This document shows positions 11,101-25,649 of a DNA stretch of 64,000 nt, piece by piece (the stretch's first letter is position 1; each line of letters begins with the position of its first letter). Source of the DNA: Hyperoplus lanceolatus (lineage: Eukaryota > Chordata > Actinopteri > Uranoscopiformes > Ammodytidae); the NCBI GenBank assembly GCA_026929865.2, contig CM049398.1:21849001-21913000 (forward strand). The letters run 5' to 3'. Made by a program: the position numbers and the translations under genes. Below the pieces are notes generated by a model. The model was given only the letters and a program-made list of their open reading frames with translations. It ran no database searches and had not been told where the DNA came from.

Positions 11101-12739
11101 ATTGTGTGTGTGCGTGTGTGAGTGCATGTGTGCCTGTGTGCATCCTGTGTCTGCCTGTTGACTGCCATTATCAGCACATTCCGTTGTTGCGTGCTCCAAA
11201 GTGACATTCCTCTTTTTCTCTCATAACTGGTGTGCTTTTCTCTTCCAGTTCTTTACAATAGTGCCACATGTTTTTCAACGTCAGACATATACCTGCTTTG
11301 GCAATAACTGTTTTCCCACGATAGTCATGCCAATAAAGCTTTTAGAATTGAATTTCTCAGCCGAGGTATTTTCAGGTTATCATGTTTTTTAGTAAATTTG
11401 GGTCAACTATTTCAACTTCCCTCCTGAGGGATTGTAGGGACGTGATGTCATATTTTCAACCCAGACAAAAAAGTTGTTGATGTTACTTCTTAGCAAGAAA
11501 AAGTCAATCCCGTTATGTTGTATTCCTGAAAGATATTCATGACAAAACTGAATGCTTTACTTTGATAATTTATTGTGTCTTTCTCTATTGTTTTATGAAA
11601 AAATATCAGCTGGTTGGCTTGATAAATAAAGAGATTCTAGCATTTCTGTCTCCAGTGCCTTTTTTGTGCTTGCTCACTAATACTGTAATTAGATATTGAA
11701 CTGTAAAAATTGTTTTTGCATGATAACAATTGCTATTTTGATCACCGGAAGAGTATAAAGGGAATGGGTTGTGTTTGAGTGGATTCCACACACAGAGAAG
11801 TGGGAGAAAAGTGAGTATACATTGCACAAAGAAAAAGAAAGCAGGAGAAGAGCAAGAGAAAAAGTTTGGACTGCACACAACCCATGAAGCCCAGAGCTCA
11901 CAATGTAAACCCCAGATGGGCTTCTAAGACCAATGCATGAGTGCTTAGTTCAAGAGGGGTCATACAACTTAAACATGGATTGTGACATAAACTCCATTGA
12001 CGAGTCAGAAACTGGTCAATATTGTTACATAGGACATGGACTCAGTATTAGACACATGATGATGACAGTGATCGAAATGTAGAAAAAGGGTCGATATTTC
12101 ACAAGAAAAAATAAATGCCCACTGTCCTTTTCTATATCCCCCAATGCTATTTCCTGTCCCAATGGTTAGTGTGGCAACCCCTTCCTGTGCTGTTATCGTT
12201 ACACAGCAGTCTCCTTCAGTCACATCCCACAGGCCACCAACCCAGCCATGTCATCTGTCCATCCATCCATCCATTACTCAGTAGTAGTTTTTCTTGAGAA
12301 ACAGATTCAACAAAACAAAGTTGCCTTTTCTCAGATAAACAGCAGTGAGCAGAATTAACATACCGGTTAAGGAAGTGAGGTAAATAGAGAGAGAGAGGGA
12401 AAAGCAGATAAGTCATAAGAGAGAGAGAGAGGGTGGGTTGAAGCCATCATTCCTACAAGGATGTTCTAGTGTCTGTCAGCAGCAGCCTCTTATCTTTTCC
12501 TTGTGGGCAAACACACAGACGTACACACAAATATACAAATGTCAACTCATTTAACAGATTAAGGCTGTGCTCCCTCTGCTTTACTTAACCTTAACTTTAA
12601 ATTAAATCATAGTACTGTACAAAATAACATAGTCTTGTCATTCGTCACCCGATTTTTGGTCTTTGCAACTGTTCTTACATTTAGGGCTCTTGGCCTGTAC
12701 TGTGCTTCCTTGTGCTGTAGTATAACAATATATAATTAT
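9486..12739. other. Intergenic, microsatellite-rich
   Basis: No exon recognised. The stretch contains a CA run at 9632-9681, a TG run at 10165-10243, a further TG run at 11061-11099 and short GA tracts (9840-9860). Open frames over these tracts are repeats of HT or CV and are not genes. Confidence 0.6.
10165..10243. repeat. (TG)n microsatellite
   Basis: About 39 uninterrupted TG units, intergenic, downstream of pdgfd. Confidence 0.95.
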
Positions 12740-13476
12740 TAGGGCTGTCAAGCGATTAAAAAAAATAATCTAATTAATTACAGGCTCTGTGATTAATTAA
12801 TCTAAATTAATCGCATACTTTTATGACACTTTTATACCTGTTTATAAACAGCTGTATAGCCTGCTACAGTTTGTTTCGCTCTCTCTCTCTCTCTCCATCT
12901 CTCGTAACTTCTGTCTCCTCCCCTCAGCCAGGTTTCTACAAGAAATAAAATTAGGAACTAGGGCCGAATTGTCTCAAAATAACAAGCAGACTAAATGAGG
13001 ACTTTCCATCTCCCACAACTGACAGCGCTGCACTGCCACTCACCATCGTCGCACTCATAGGCAAAATTATTGGCACACACACACGGGGCGGGTGTCCGTT
13101 TATGCGGGAGACGAGACAGCTAGCAAACAATATTGAGACACACGGAGGAAGATTGAGAGATACTGTTTTGAACCTACATTGTTGCACCCACTAAATCAAT
13201 AATGCACAGATACTCCTACCTTCATGCTTATTTGCCCAAAGCATCGCATAAACCGTCCATAGAGCCCTCGGCCCCTTTCCCCTGCTTCTCTCTTTACTTT
13301 TCTCCCTTTTACCCGTGCAGGCCGTGTCTGCAAGCTACAGGTGCAGCTGCGAACCACTTTTGCACCGGGTCAAAGGGCAATATAGACGTGCGATTAATCT
13401 GCGTACATTTTTTTTGATCGTGTTAATTTTTCTGTGATTAATTAATCGAAATGAACTCGTTAATTTAACAGCCCTA
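12740..13476. mobile_element. hAT-type nonautonomous element
   Basis: The left end TAGGGCTGTCAAGCGATTAA and right end (complement TAGGGCTGTTAAATTAACGA) are imperfect inverted repeats. They are flanked by a perfect 8-bp target-site duplication, ATAATTAT (12732-12739 and 13477-13484). Subterminal GATTAATTAAT motifs occur at both ends. At 737 bp it has no transposase, so it needs an autonomous partner. Confidence 0.85.
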
Positions 13477-13484
13477 ATAATTAT

Positions 13485-14502
13485 ATACAAATATATTTTG
13501 ATCCGGTGGTGTCTCACATGTATTTTAATGTTTCCATTCTTTTCTTATTTGTATTCTCACCCTCCCTGTTCCCGGATGCAGCTTTTTTGTCTTTCTTCTC
13601 AGGACACATCACCACTATGCCGTTACTCGGGGAAACCAGGAAATGAAAGCATAAAAGATGGAGGGAAACATCTGAGGACATTTATTCAAACCTGTGGCTA
13701 GATATCTCTCTCCTGTCTCCCTTTGTCTTCTTATGTTTTTTTATACCTCATTTGTCACTTCCCACATTTCCCTTTTTCTCTGATGGTGTTACTCAAGTGC
13801 CTATATCCGGAAGCAGTGTTAAAGGGACTGTCGATTTTCAATCTTACCAACATGCCTTAGTCATGGGGGCCCTCTAACATACATAATACCATCCAGTGCT
13901 CACTCAAACCATTTTCATATCTCATTCTTTCTTTGGTGGTTGTGGTAAAAGCCTTGACAATTTACTCTACACTTTAATGGAGGTGTGAGTCCATTTTTGA
14001 AGAAATATTTATTAGAAATAATTTGTCAGGCTACCTCATTTTTAACAGTATTGCCACAAGATTGTCATCTTCATAATTGGAAGCTTCTCTAATTAATATT
14101 TCTTACAACAAATCAAATTATTATATTTAATGATGAACCTAAATATAATTATCACCTGATTCTATGACACCTTTTAGCTAATTGTTTTGGGATAGCAACT
14201 CCAAACAAATGTTACTGCTATTCCATGTATGGAATGTTAATAAGCTGTCTATACACTTTCTGCAACTTTATGAGGTGATAATATGTCAATGATGTGTTTA
14301 CAGCGTGGTGAACTGCACTCAAGTGGCCAAGAAATATGTTAATGCAGGTTTAAATAATACTGAAATCCCTTTAAAGTTGAAGGGCTCATTTAGACAGATT
14401 GAAAGTAAAGAATTGACAAAATCACAAAAAGCAGAGATCTAGTTCCTAGTGTGGGTCAAGCTCCATTAATTCAACCAACTCCATAAGGCAACTTAACAGG
14501 AA
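13485..14502. other. Intergenic, nothing recognised
   Basis: AT-rich sequence without splice-flanked coding stretches or transposon ends that I can identify. Confidence 0.5.
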
Positions 14503-16500
14503 ATAATAATAATAATAATAGATCAAATGTATATAGCGCTTTTCCCAGTGCTCAAAGACGCTTCACAAAAGCTAAACAAAACAAACAAACAAAACTTAAC
14601 GTTTAAAGGTTAAAAGCAAGGGTGAAAAGGTGTGTTTTTAGGGCTGTTTTGAAGGAAGAAAGAGTGTTGGTATTGCAGATGTCGTTGCGAGGGCATTCCA
14701 GAGGGCGGGGGCGGCTGCAGCAAAGGCTCTGTCTCCCCAGGACCGGAGGTTGGTCCTAATGGGGTGGAGGAGGTTGGCGTCTGAGGACCTGAGACAGCGG
14801 GTAGGGGTATGGCGGTGGAGAAGGTCCGAGAGGTAGGGGGGGCCAGGTTGTTGAGGGCTTTGAAGGTGATGAGTAATATTTTGAAATCAATCCGGTATTT
14901 GATGGGAAGCCAGTGAAGGTCTTGGAGGACATGGGGTGATGTGGTTTGAGCGGCGGGTGGATGTGAGCATACGGGCTGCGGAGTTTTGAACATATTGCAG
15001 TTTATTAAGTAAGTGTTTTGATGAGCCGTATAGGATGGAGTTACAGTAGTCAAGGCGGGATGAAATGAATGCGTGGACCAGAGTTTCAGCGGCTGAGAGT
15101 GATAGGGAGGGACGGAGACGAGTGATGTTCCTGAGGTGGAAGAAGGCTGTTTTTGTAATGCGGTTTGCATGGGGGAGGAATGAGAGGGTAGGGTCAAGGA
15201 TGATACCTAGGTTGCGGATGTGAGTGGAGGGGGTGACAATGGAACCATCAATATTAAGTGAGAAGTCCTGGGTGGAGCGGGTGAGGGAGTTTGGGCCAAT
15301 GATGAGGATTTCTGATTTATTGCAATTTAGTTTGAGGAAGTTGTGTTGCATCAGTGTTGACATCAGTGAGGCAGGTGGTGAGGGTGCAATGGGTGGCTGC
15401 AGAGATGGTGTTGGTGGAGAGGTAGATCTGAGTGTCATCAGCGTAACAGTGAAAATGGAGGCCATGTTGGCGGAGGATTTGACCGAGTGGGAGGATGTAG
15501 ATGATGAAAAGTAGGGGACCTAGTACAGAGCCCTGGGGGACACCATGAGTGACTGGGGAGGTGGGGGATTTGCAGTTGTTGACTGAAATGAATTGGCGTC
15601 TGTCAGAGAGATAGGAAATGAACCAGGTGAGAGCGGTGCCAGTGATGCCAAGTGAGGACTGGAGGCGGGAGATGAGGATGGAGTGGTTGATGGTATCGAA
15701 TGCGGCGCTGAGGTCAAGGAGGTTAAGGATGGAGAGGGAACCAGAGTCAGAAGAGAGGAAAATGTCATTCGTGACCTTTAAAACAGCTGTTTCGGTGCTG
15801 TGTCTGGAGCGGAAACCGGATTGGAAAGGTTCGTCGAGGTTATCGTCGTCGAGGTGTGATTTTAACTGCGTGGCAACGGTCCTTTCTAAAAAAATTTGAT
15901 AGGAAGGGGAGGTTGGAAATGGGTTGGAAATTGCTGAGTGTTTCAGGGTCAAGTCCAGGTTTTTTAAGTAGGGGGTGACAGCAGCGAGTTTGAGGTTGGG
16001 GGGGACTAGGCCAGTGGCCAGAGAGGAGTTTATAACTGAGGTGATCAGGGGCAAGAGTGAGGGGAGACAGGCCATGGCTAGGGTGGAGGGGATGGGGTCC
16101 AGGATGCAGGTAGAGGTTTTCATGCCAGTGAGAATGGCAGATAGGTCTGCTGGGGTGATTTCATTGAATGAGGAGAATGGCCGCAGAGTGTAGTGGAGGT
16201 TCCGGAGAAGAGACAGTGGAGGTGGAAGCGTTGATCAGTTGACTGTGTATATTGTCTATTGCTCTTTTGATGTGTGAGAGAAATGAGATGCATTTAGTGA
16301 CCGTGAAGGAGTTGGTGATGGTGTCCAGAGGTTTGAGAAGTGTGTTTATGGTGGAAAACAGAGTCTTGGGATTGTTGCTGCCTGATTGTATGATGAAGGA
16401 GTAGTAGGTGGAGTGTGCACTGTTGAGGGTGTCTTTGTAGAGCTGTTGGTGTTGTTTATAGGCATCTATAGGAAACAGCAAGAAGCGGATGAATGAAACT
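14503..16500 (-). mobile_element. L2-clade LINE, 5' truncated
   Basis: Read on the - strand, this encodes the reverse transcriptase half of an L2/Maui-type LINE. In order: a pre-RT stretch (LNSAHSTYYSFIIQSGSNNP), the finger/palm region with FQSGFRSRHSTETA and LDLSAAFDTINH, GVPQGSVLGPLLF, the catalytic YADD box in CYADDTQIYLS, then LNCNKSEILIIGP, SRLDYCNSILYG and LHWLPIKYRIDFKIL near the end. The frames shift several times (pieces at about 16161-16560, 15317-16123, 14887-15465 and 14610-15197), so it is dead. The endonuclease is missing. The 3' end is an ATTT/AAT-type tail near 14503-14520 next to ATATAGCGCTTTTCCCAGTG. Its 5' edge abuts the MITE fragment at 16544. Confidence 0.9.
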
Positions 16501-16543
16501 AAATTAAACAGGAAACTGCTTTTTGTAATTTGGGTGTCCTGAC

Positions 16544-16912
16544 CAAGCCGCAACCACAGCAAATTCTACCAGCATCCAATGCGGAAGTGGCAAAAAAAAA
16601 ATGCAGTTTACCAAGTGGCCACTATGGGCAGCTTTCAAAACAGAGCAATTTCTTATTGACTCCCATATTAAATAGGCCATCTTCACAGCATTATTAAACC
16701 TATTTAAGGCCTGGAACAAAAAAACATTCTAGTCTGTATGTTTAGGTCATATCTCCATGACAACACTGAGGGGGGTGAATTTTTTGTTGCCGGGCTAGTT
16801 TTTATTCTATTGGAGGTTAAAATGTATGAAGAATTAGGGGCGCCTCGGAGGTATATGTCAGCTATGGCTGTATCTCCCTCCACTCAACGTCACATCAATG
16901 CCCTTTTTTTGT
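16544..16912 (-). mobile_element. Truncated copy of the 47697 foldback MITE
   Basis: Begins CAAGCCGCAACCACAGC and shares ACCAGCATCCAATG, TCTAGTCTGTATGTTTAGGT, CATATCTCCATGACAACACT and GGTATATGTCAGCTAT with the full copy at 47697-48313. The loop lies in the opposite orientation, and the second inverted arm is missing. Confidence 0.75.
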
Positions 16913-17946
16913 AAGAGGAAATGAGGCAGAGTCAAAATGTGACAAGATGTCGACGTGCATAGGCCAGGACGGTAACTGAGATCAGCCTGGATGATACATC
17001 TATTTTATATACTATCTATGGGCCTGACCCTTTAACAACGGTGTATCTTGCTAATAGTTTAACTTAGATAAAGGTAATCAAAGGAGCCCTCGGGGGACAT
17101 ATTCTTACAATTTAAAAAAATTGTCAAATAATTTTGTGCACGCATGAGCTGTGATTTAACTTGGAAATCAAAAGTTAAAGCAGAGTATGTATTGTAGTGA
17201 CAAATGGGAACGAGAGAAAACAAAAAGTAAATGGCAAAGTGGTGGTGGCTCGTCACAGTTAATCAGCCTGGGCTATGTTCTGAATTGAAAGAGGTTGGAT
17301 GAAATGACTAAAAGAAAAAAACAAGACAGGCACAATGAAAGGCGGGTCACACTTAACAATGCAAGGCGTTGTTGGGCGGGATGAGTTGATGGAGAAGAAT
17401 GAAGGGAATAATTGAGGAGAAGTATAGACACAAATCCTTCAGGCAGAAAGATGGTTTGAGAGAGAGACACACGGACAGATGATGAGGAGGAGGAGAGCTG
17501 AAGTCATTGAGGCGTGGAGGAAAAGAAATGGTGAGAATATGACCCATAACTGAGACACGATGTAACGAGACAGTGCTGCCCTGCATTTAACACTCTGTAG
17601 CTGACATGTAACAGAAAGGAATGGAGGAGAAGCCCTGTCAATCTGTCCTTTCTTATCGAAAATATTTTTGTTTTCTCTGGTCAATGTCTTACACAAGAAA
17701 AAAAGTATTGCTTCTCCATGACAGTTTGTTGTTGCATCCCAATTCCACCATTCACATAGTCATTTTAACCTGCTTACTTATTCTATGCTGTGGCACTCTA
17801 AACATCACACATCGCCTCGTATTCCAAAGACGGGAGGTTTGTGCAGTACGTTGACTGAGTTTTCTCCAGTTTTTACTCTCCTGTCATTTACTAAATTCCC
17901 TCAAACACAAGCCATCAGCCATCAGCCATCACCCATCCACAAAACA

Positions 17947-17984
<38 letters not shown>

Positions 17985-18806
17985 CACACACACATCATAA
18001 TTTCACTGTCCTTCCCGACCTCCAGCTCCATCCTGGCTCCCTGTCCCTTTGCTTCCATCTTCCCCCCGTCTTTCACACTACATTATGGAACATCTTTCAT
18101 TTAAGTATGAATATTAGATATTGCTTTTGAATAATGGAGAACGACCGTATGTGAGGAAACTGCAGACATAAGGAGAAAAAGGACAGCTGTACTTGTGAGT
18201 CTTCACTAGCACATTTAAAATAGTCCAATAAAGATGACATTCTCGGATCAAAACTGTTCCATTAAATAAATGATTAACTTAAAGTGCAAAGCGAGGAAGT
18301 GAGGTGTGTGTCTCTCTCTGTGTGTGCTGAGGTACCGAGGTAGGGAAAATGCGAGCCTTTCCACGTTGTGATTCTGGGGGCATCTGCTTCATGAAATACG
18401 GCAGAGACTAATTGTTCCTTCCAATGGACGATATATCAAAACCACTTTGAAAGTAGAAAAACAATTACTTTTGTTTTTCTTGAATGGGGTGTTTTATTTT
18501 GCTTTGTGCTTAAATTATTAACAATTATATTATTAAAGGGCTATTATTAGGCTGCATCGTCCCTTTGATGCATGAAACCTCCTTGTATGTGTTTGTATTT
18601 TTTTTTTTTTTTTTTACACACAAATTCTAAAATTGTGCGGACTGGTTCCTGAAAAGTGAGATCTGAGAAATGACATTTATGGGAGCATCATATTGGAAGA
18701 GAACAGGGGAAAGGGATCGGCGAGATAAAAGGAAAAAGGAGAAGGGTACAGGAAGAAACAAATGACACAAGCCCTGAGGCGCCAGAGTCGCTTTTATTTG
18801 ATACAA
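16913..18806. other. Intergenic, nothing recognised apart from a CA tract
   Basis: A CA run lies at 17951-17991 and a poly-T at about 18598-18615. No coding exon or transposon ends were recognised. Confidence 0.5.
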
Positions 18807-19147
18807 GTGATTCACAGTCTGTGTGTGTATATTATGTGTGCAGGTATTAGCAGTAAAAAAGAGTTTGTTCCGGCAGCACGGGAACCTCGTGGCACACTTT
18901 ATTCTTACAGACCTGAATCACCTGGTGCACAAGATTAAAGATCTTACAGACACACACACACACACACAGATACAGAGAAAGAGGGGTAGACAGAGAGAGA
19001 GAGACAGACACATAAATACACAAACCTCAAACAGGGCCAAAAAGACAAACATGCACAGCAAACCAATTAAATGTAATGGGAGATTTACCTCACTCCAGTG
19101 ACATTTTCTACACTGGGTTTGCATTGTGGTACTACTGGACCATTCAT

Positions 19148-19202
<55 letters not shown>

Positions 19203-20394
19203 TTACAAAGACACGCTGAAACACACACACATAGAGGGCATGAGTCCTGTCTATTACATGTAGTTTGAACTCACCTAAAACCAACTTAAAATTCTAAACA
19301 GTTCATTAGACCTACCTTGGCTTCCTTTCCCTTAACCACCCTTTCAAGCTGCAACTGCATGACTGTAAAAAAAAACATGGTTTGTGCAACAGCAAAACAG
19401 TGACAACTCGGATATGCCTGTGACTTACTTGTAGAATTGTTCTGGAAAAACACCTCAAACAGCATAGAAACACATTATTATTCCATGTATTGTTACTATC
19501 TATCTATGCACAACGGGGACAAAAAAGAGTACAAATTAACCTCTATTTCCTCATATACAGAAAACCCCTGGAGACTAATGAGCACCTGTGTTTTAGGACT
19601 GGGTCATGTTGTAAGCTGGGAGGACCATGGATGGAGAGAGCTGAAATCGAGTCATTCGTGCTGTGAGGGAATAATGCTAAAATAACCACCTGCCTTTACC
19701 AAGGATGAGTTTACTGGCAGTAGTGTGTGTTTGGCTCAGCCTGTGCAACAGTGCTCACACGTGGCAACACTGCCAATCATGCCCTGTTTGTTTCCCCGCG
19801 TGGCTTGGCTACAGGTTGTTTGGGACAAATCCACAGGGGGACAGCATGAAGCTCCCAAGGTGAAATGCCTCGCTGTGTATCCGAGGAGACAAACTGTTGG
19901 ACAAAAGACGGGTTGGCGGTGACACAGTCTGCGTACACAATTTTGGGAATAGGCAGTGAACGTTCTCCTGTCTGCCCTGTCTTGTCTGTACTGCTCTGAA
20001 TGCTTGTATCGATTCTATAGGTGTTGCATTTGTACTTTTATGTCACATTGTATTGGGTGGTAATGTAAAATCTATTCAGGGACTATAAGGAGGGAAAATA
20101 GCAATTTGTGTAACTCTTGCACATTCACAGTTGTAACGTCAATATTTGCACTGCCCCTGTTAAATAAAACAAAAACATTACAAATAGATTAATAGACAAG
20201 GAAATATGTTATTCATAAAACTGTCTCATTCTCCCCACACAGCCCACCAACCATTAGGAATAAAATAAATCTAACTTATTCAACACTCTCACACACACAC
20301 TAGCATAGACACACAAACACACACACACACACAAACACAGCCTGCCCACCTCTCAGAATAGAGAGAGTGAAGACAGTGATTCCAAAACCAACAT
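18807..20394. repeat. 1.6-kb direct duplication, copy A
   Basis: From GTGATTCACAGTCTGTGTGT to AAAACCAACAT, this is almost identical to 25257-26839. Differences seen by eye are few: one G in AGAGGGGTAGACA, two A in an A-run before CATGG, one C/A at GGGAATAATGC, a T/C in CATACACAC, and CA-repeat lengths (19150-19198 here). It contains no recognisable gene; open frames in it are preserved simply because the copies are nearly the same. Confidence 0.95.
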
Positions 20395-21149
20395 TAAAAC
20401 TGCAAGCAGTGATGACCGGGCCCTCGCACCTCCGTGCTGCTCGCCGTCCTGGCCGTCCTCGGCGCTCCTGGCGACCGCACAAGAGAATGTGCCTCTTCGG
20501 AGCGCGCGGCACAGCAATACCTGTCGCCGGAAGCGCGGAAGTTGCCGCGACGTGCTTGATATGGATGCAAGGACGACCTCAGGCCTGGACTCTTACCAGG
20601 AATTTGAAGTTTGCAGCACATGGGACATTGCAGAGCGAAATTACAGCAAAGCGCGATGTGTGCTTGTGTATGGTCATAACCGTGCGAAAGGCCGTGATTT
20701 GCAGTAAATAAACGTCCACATTTGTCTCCAAGTGTCTCTGTAGGCTATTGAAAAGGAAATGAAGCAAGTACACTAATAATAACATTAACCAATTATAGGT
20801 TCGCATAATAGAAGGCATATTGGCCTATAATAATGAAAAAACACCACCTATGGTTACAGTTGTGAAATGTTTTGAATGAAATGCAAACCTCAGTTAATCA
20901 TTTGCTCCTGTTTCTCTGTCCTGAGATTCACACAGACTGAGTTGTCTTGTTTAAATGTTACAAATTGAGCTAATAAACTGAACTTCAAATTTTTTTAAAG
21001 TTGCTGCAGATGTTATCTCAGCTAATTTTATAATCTAACATCTAATTTGATATTAAGGTGATTGTATGCAGAATGCTCATGCCAGAAACAGTGTTTTTGT
21101 ACGGATTAATAAATAAATATTAGCAGGTACTCAATGGTATTTCAATTTA
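20395..21149. other. Unique block start, GC-rich then AT-rich, no gene assigned
   Basis: At the exact end of copy A the sequence turns GC-rich and CpG-rich (about 20410-20580). A 114-codon + strand frame crosses it (20367-20711), but it starts inside the duplicated copy and its product matches nothing I recognise. A second frame (20404-20707) also stays open to TAA. Without splice evidence I do not call a gene. From 20720 the sequence is AT-rich with nothing identified. Confidence 0.4.
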
Positions 21150-22664
<1,515 letters not shown>

Positions 22665-22890
22665 CGTCATGATAATCATTCTGGTGAGAACAACCCTAAC
22701 ACCTGGATGATAACTGATCTAGTAAAAACCAATAAAGTTGAAAATCAGGTGTGAAATGGCCCCTAGATTCTTTAGATAGTATAAGTTGAATATATTAATG
22801 CGTGAGCCAGAAATGTGTAGAGAAAGTGAGTCTGGTAGAGCCAGGACTGGAATGTCAGCCTGATGGATGGAGGATAAAGCCAATGGATCA

Positions 22891-24051
22891 CCAGTGGGGA
22901 ATAGAGACATGACAGGTGAAGAGCGCCTTGTGAGCGGGAGGAATATGTGTCCACATCGGCTCTTTTCTTCATAGACAGCATATAAAAGTGTTGTAGGCCT
23001 ACCTTCAACTGTCTTACCTTCAAACTCCTCCAACTCAGTCTCGTATAGTTAAAAAAAAAAACTGTCAGCTGCTGCTGCATCAGACGGTGTGCCGAGTCGG
23101 CACCCTGCATATCAACAGTCATTTAAAGCAGCGGCAGTAAACACACAACCAGACGGTGGAGAAAGTCCCGTCAGTTAAAAATAGTGATCCAGTTTTCAAA
23201 TCCACGTTAAAATCGGCGGATATATAGACAATTTCCTAAAAAAAAAGTTTGTTAACAGTGTCAAATATGTTGTGTTCAGGTTGGCTCGGTAATATTAGGC
23301 AAATGTCTATAAAAGGTCATCATGATTTGTTCAAATGTAACACACAAAAAAAATCTTTTCCAAGAAACTTGAATTATGTGGTTTTGGTGAAAAACTTGTT
23401 TTCCCAGCAATATAAAATAGATAGTAAATATGGAATTATGACCTGTTGAATGTCCTATCTTGTTAATTATGATCATCTTGTAGGCAATTAAAGCAATAAT
23501 ACCAGTTCTCTTTCAACAAAATAATAGAAAAGTATCGATAGTGGTATCAATAACGACTCAAATTGTTAAGGAGACTCGATAATTTTCGTCATGGTTTCAT
23601 GGATTGTACATGTGAGAATGTTGAAATGAGTTTTGTTGGAAGACATCCATGGACGAAATAAATATAAATCAAATCAAATAATGTTATCGATATCAATAAA
23701 AAGTAGCAATCTCCATCCCTGCTTCGAGATGCAGTATTGAGCCTTCAGCCCTATTTGAAAATATGTGCAGTGCAAAACAGGCTCATTAGCCACCAATGCA
23801 GGCCTAAGACTCACATACTGAGCTTGCTCACTGTTTTTGACAATTTTTTGGGCTCAGAATTGCATAGTAATGACACAAATGATCATATCTTCTCTATTTT
23901 GCATTTTATTACTTAATTTTATTCCAATACATTTTAAACATTTAAGCCTGACCTATTTAGTTACTATTTTGTTGACGCAATCGGGGAACGGTGGGGCTCA
24001 AAAAGATCCCCATCTCCAAAGTGGAGAGTTTGAAAAAAGTTTGAGAACCAG
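22891..24051. mobile_element. hAT-type element, longer relative of 38289
   Basis: Shares ATGGGGAATAGAGACATGACA-like start, GGTGGAGAAAGTCCCGTCAG, TAGTGATCCAGTTTTCAAAT, TTAGGCAAATGTCTATAAAA and the ending TTTGAGAACCA with the element at 38289-39033. It keeps an interior (about 23590-23900) that the other copy lacks. Its left terminal repeat is not recognisable, so it is probably truncated there. Confidence 0.7.
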
Positions 24052-25256
24052 AGGCCTTAAACAATGGCTAGAATCCAAACAACAGTGCTCACATGAATAT
24101 CTTCCAGCTCGTTAATGTTTGATCAGGCTGCCTTTGCTTTATAGTTCATGTACGTAATTAACTGAATATATTGATGCTCTTTTCATCTCTGTATTATTCT
24201 ATATTTTATTATTTTAGTGATTTCCTCGTTGTTAATTTTTTACATCTTATTGTTTTTCTCTCTTTTTGATTTGTTTTCTTTTAAAAGCTTCCTATGGACA
24301 GGTGTTGAGAACTAGCATGTTTGCTAAAACACTCAAACAATGCATCTGGTTTGTCCAATGTAATTTTGATGTCCAAATCAGAAAAATTCTTAATAAACAA
24401 AATAAGAATAAAAAGGTAATAATGTTTTAGTCTCTTCTCTGTGTAACTGTTGATTTACTAAATACTCTGAGAATATGCAATGCTCTGCTGTCAGCCTTTG
24501 GAAATCCATTTATGTTGTACTCATGAATTCCTTTATTAAATGAAACTAAAGACAAACTTGTTATTTGAATCAGTGAATATGTGTGGCTGTGCTTTAGCCG
24601 ATAAACCAAGTTAGCGCCGAATAGCATTAGTTAACTCACCCAGTTGTGTGCGACTAACACATCCATATTACGAACCCAAGCATGACGGCTAAGTCCGAGG
24701 AACTTTCATGACAAGTACAGCGAAGCACCAGTTTTTATATCTACGCCAGCCACTGTCCCCTGTCACAGCCAGGTAGGGTAATGTTGGCTACTTACCTTTA
24801 TTTTGTGCCGCCATGCAGCACACAATGCTGCTGTTAATGTGTTTTCTATGTTGCTGCCTTGCTGTTAATTATGTGCATTTCCGAGCGGTGTGAATATGCA
24901 ATGCTGTTTTAATGCTAGGCTATTTGGGCTGTTCAGCTGATGATGGCGGCGGGGATTCCCCCACACTGCGTTTCGTTCACTTGCCCTCGGGGGAATCCCC
25001 TCCGCCATCATAAGTGTACATTCCAACTGTCTGGAAACTGAAGTGAACTTGGTGAGATAGATCCTCGGAGGGCTGAGTGATCGAGTGAACATCTATGGTC
25101 ACTCCGAGGTGGATATCACCCACAGTGCATTGCAGTTCTTCTTTTATTTTCCGGTAGACTGTATGCCTTATGTGACATAACGGCCACTCACAGGACAAAA
25201 AAAAATACATATATAGGGGAGAACGGGGTAATCTGAGCCACTTTTTACATTTGCTC
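24052..25256. other. AT-rich spacer with a strong hairpin and a transposon-like end
   Basis: No gene recognised. It holds a hairpin at 24940-25011 and, at 25216-25240, GGGGAGAACGGGGTAATCTG preceded by TA, which looks like the terminal repeat of a TA-targeting DNA transposon. No partner end is seen before copy A' begins at 25257. Confidence 0.45.
24940..25011. other. Near-perfect 23-bp hairpin
   Basis: ATGATGGCGGCGGGGATTCC (continuing CCC) pairs with its complement GGGGGAATCCCCTCCGCCAT(CAT) with one mismatch, around a 26-base loop. It has no run of T typical of a terminator, so its role is unknown. Confidence 0.7.
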
Positions 25257-25600
25257 GTGATTCACAGTCTGTGTGTGTATATTATGTGTGCAGGTATTAG
25301 CAGTAAAAAAGAGTTTGTTCCGGCAGCACGGGAACCTCGTGGCACACTTTATTCTTACAGACCTGAATCACCTGGTGCACAAGATTAAAGATCTTACAGA
25401 CACACACACACACACACAGATACAGAGAAAGAGGGTAGACAGAGAGAGAGAGACAGACACATAAATACACAAACCTCAAACAGGGCCAAAAAGACAAACA
25501 TGCACAGCAAACCAATTAAATGTAATGGGAGATTTACCTCACTCCAGTGACATTTTCTACACTGGGTTTGCATTGTGGTACTACTGGACCATTCATTCAC

Positions 25601-25649
<49 letters not shown>

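Noticed and set aside
20367-20711. 114-codon + strand frame crossing the end of copy A
   Set aside because: It begins inside the duplicated segment, matches nothing recognised, and has no splice support.
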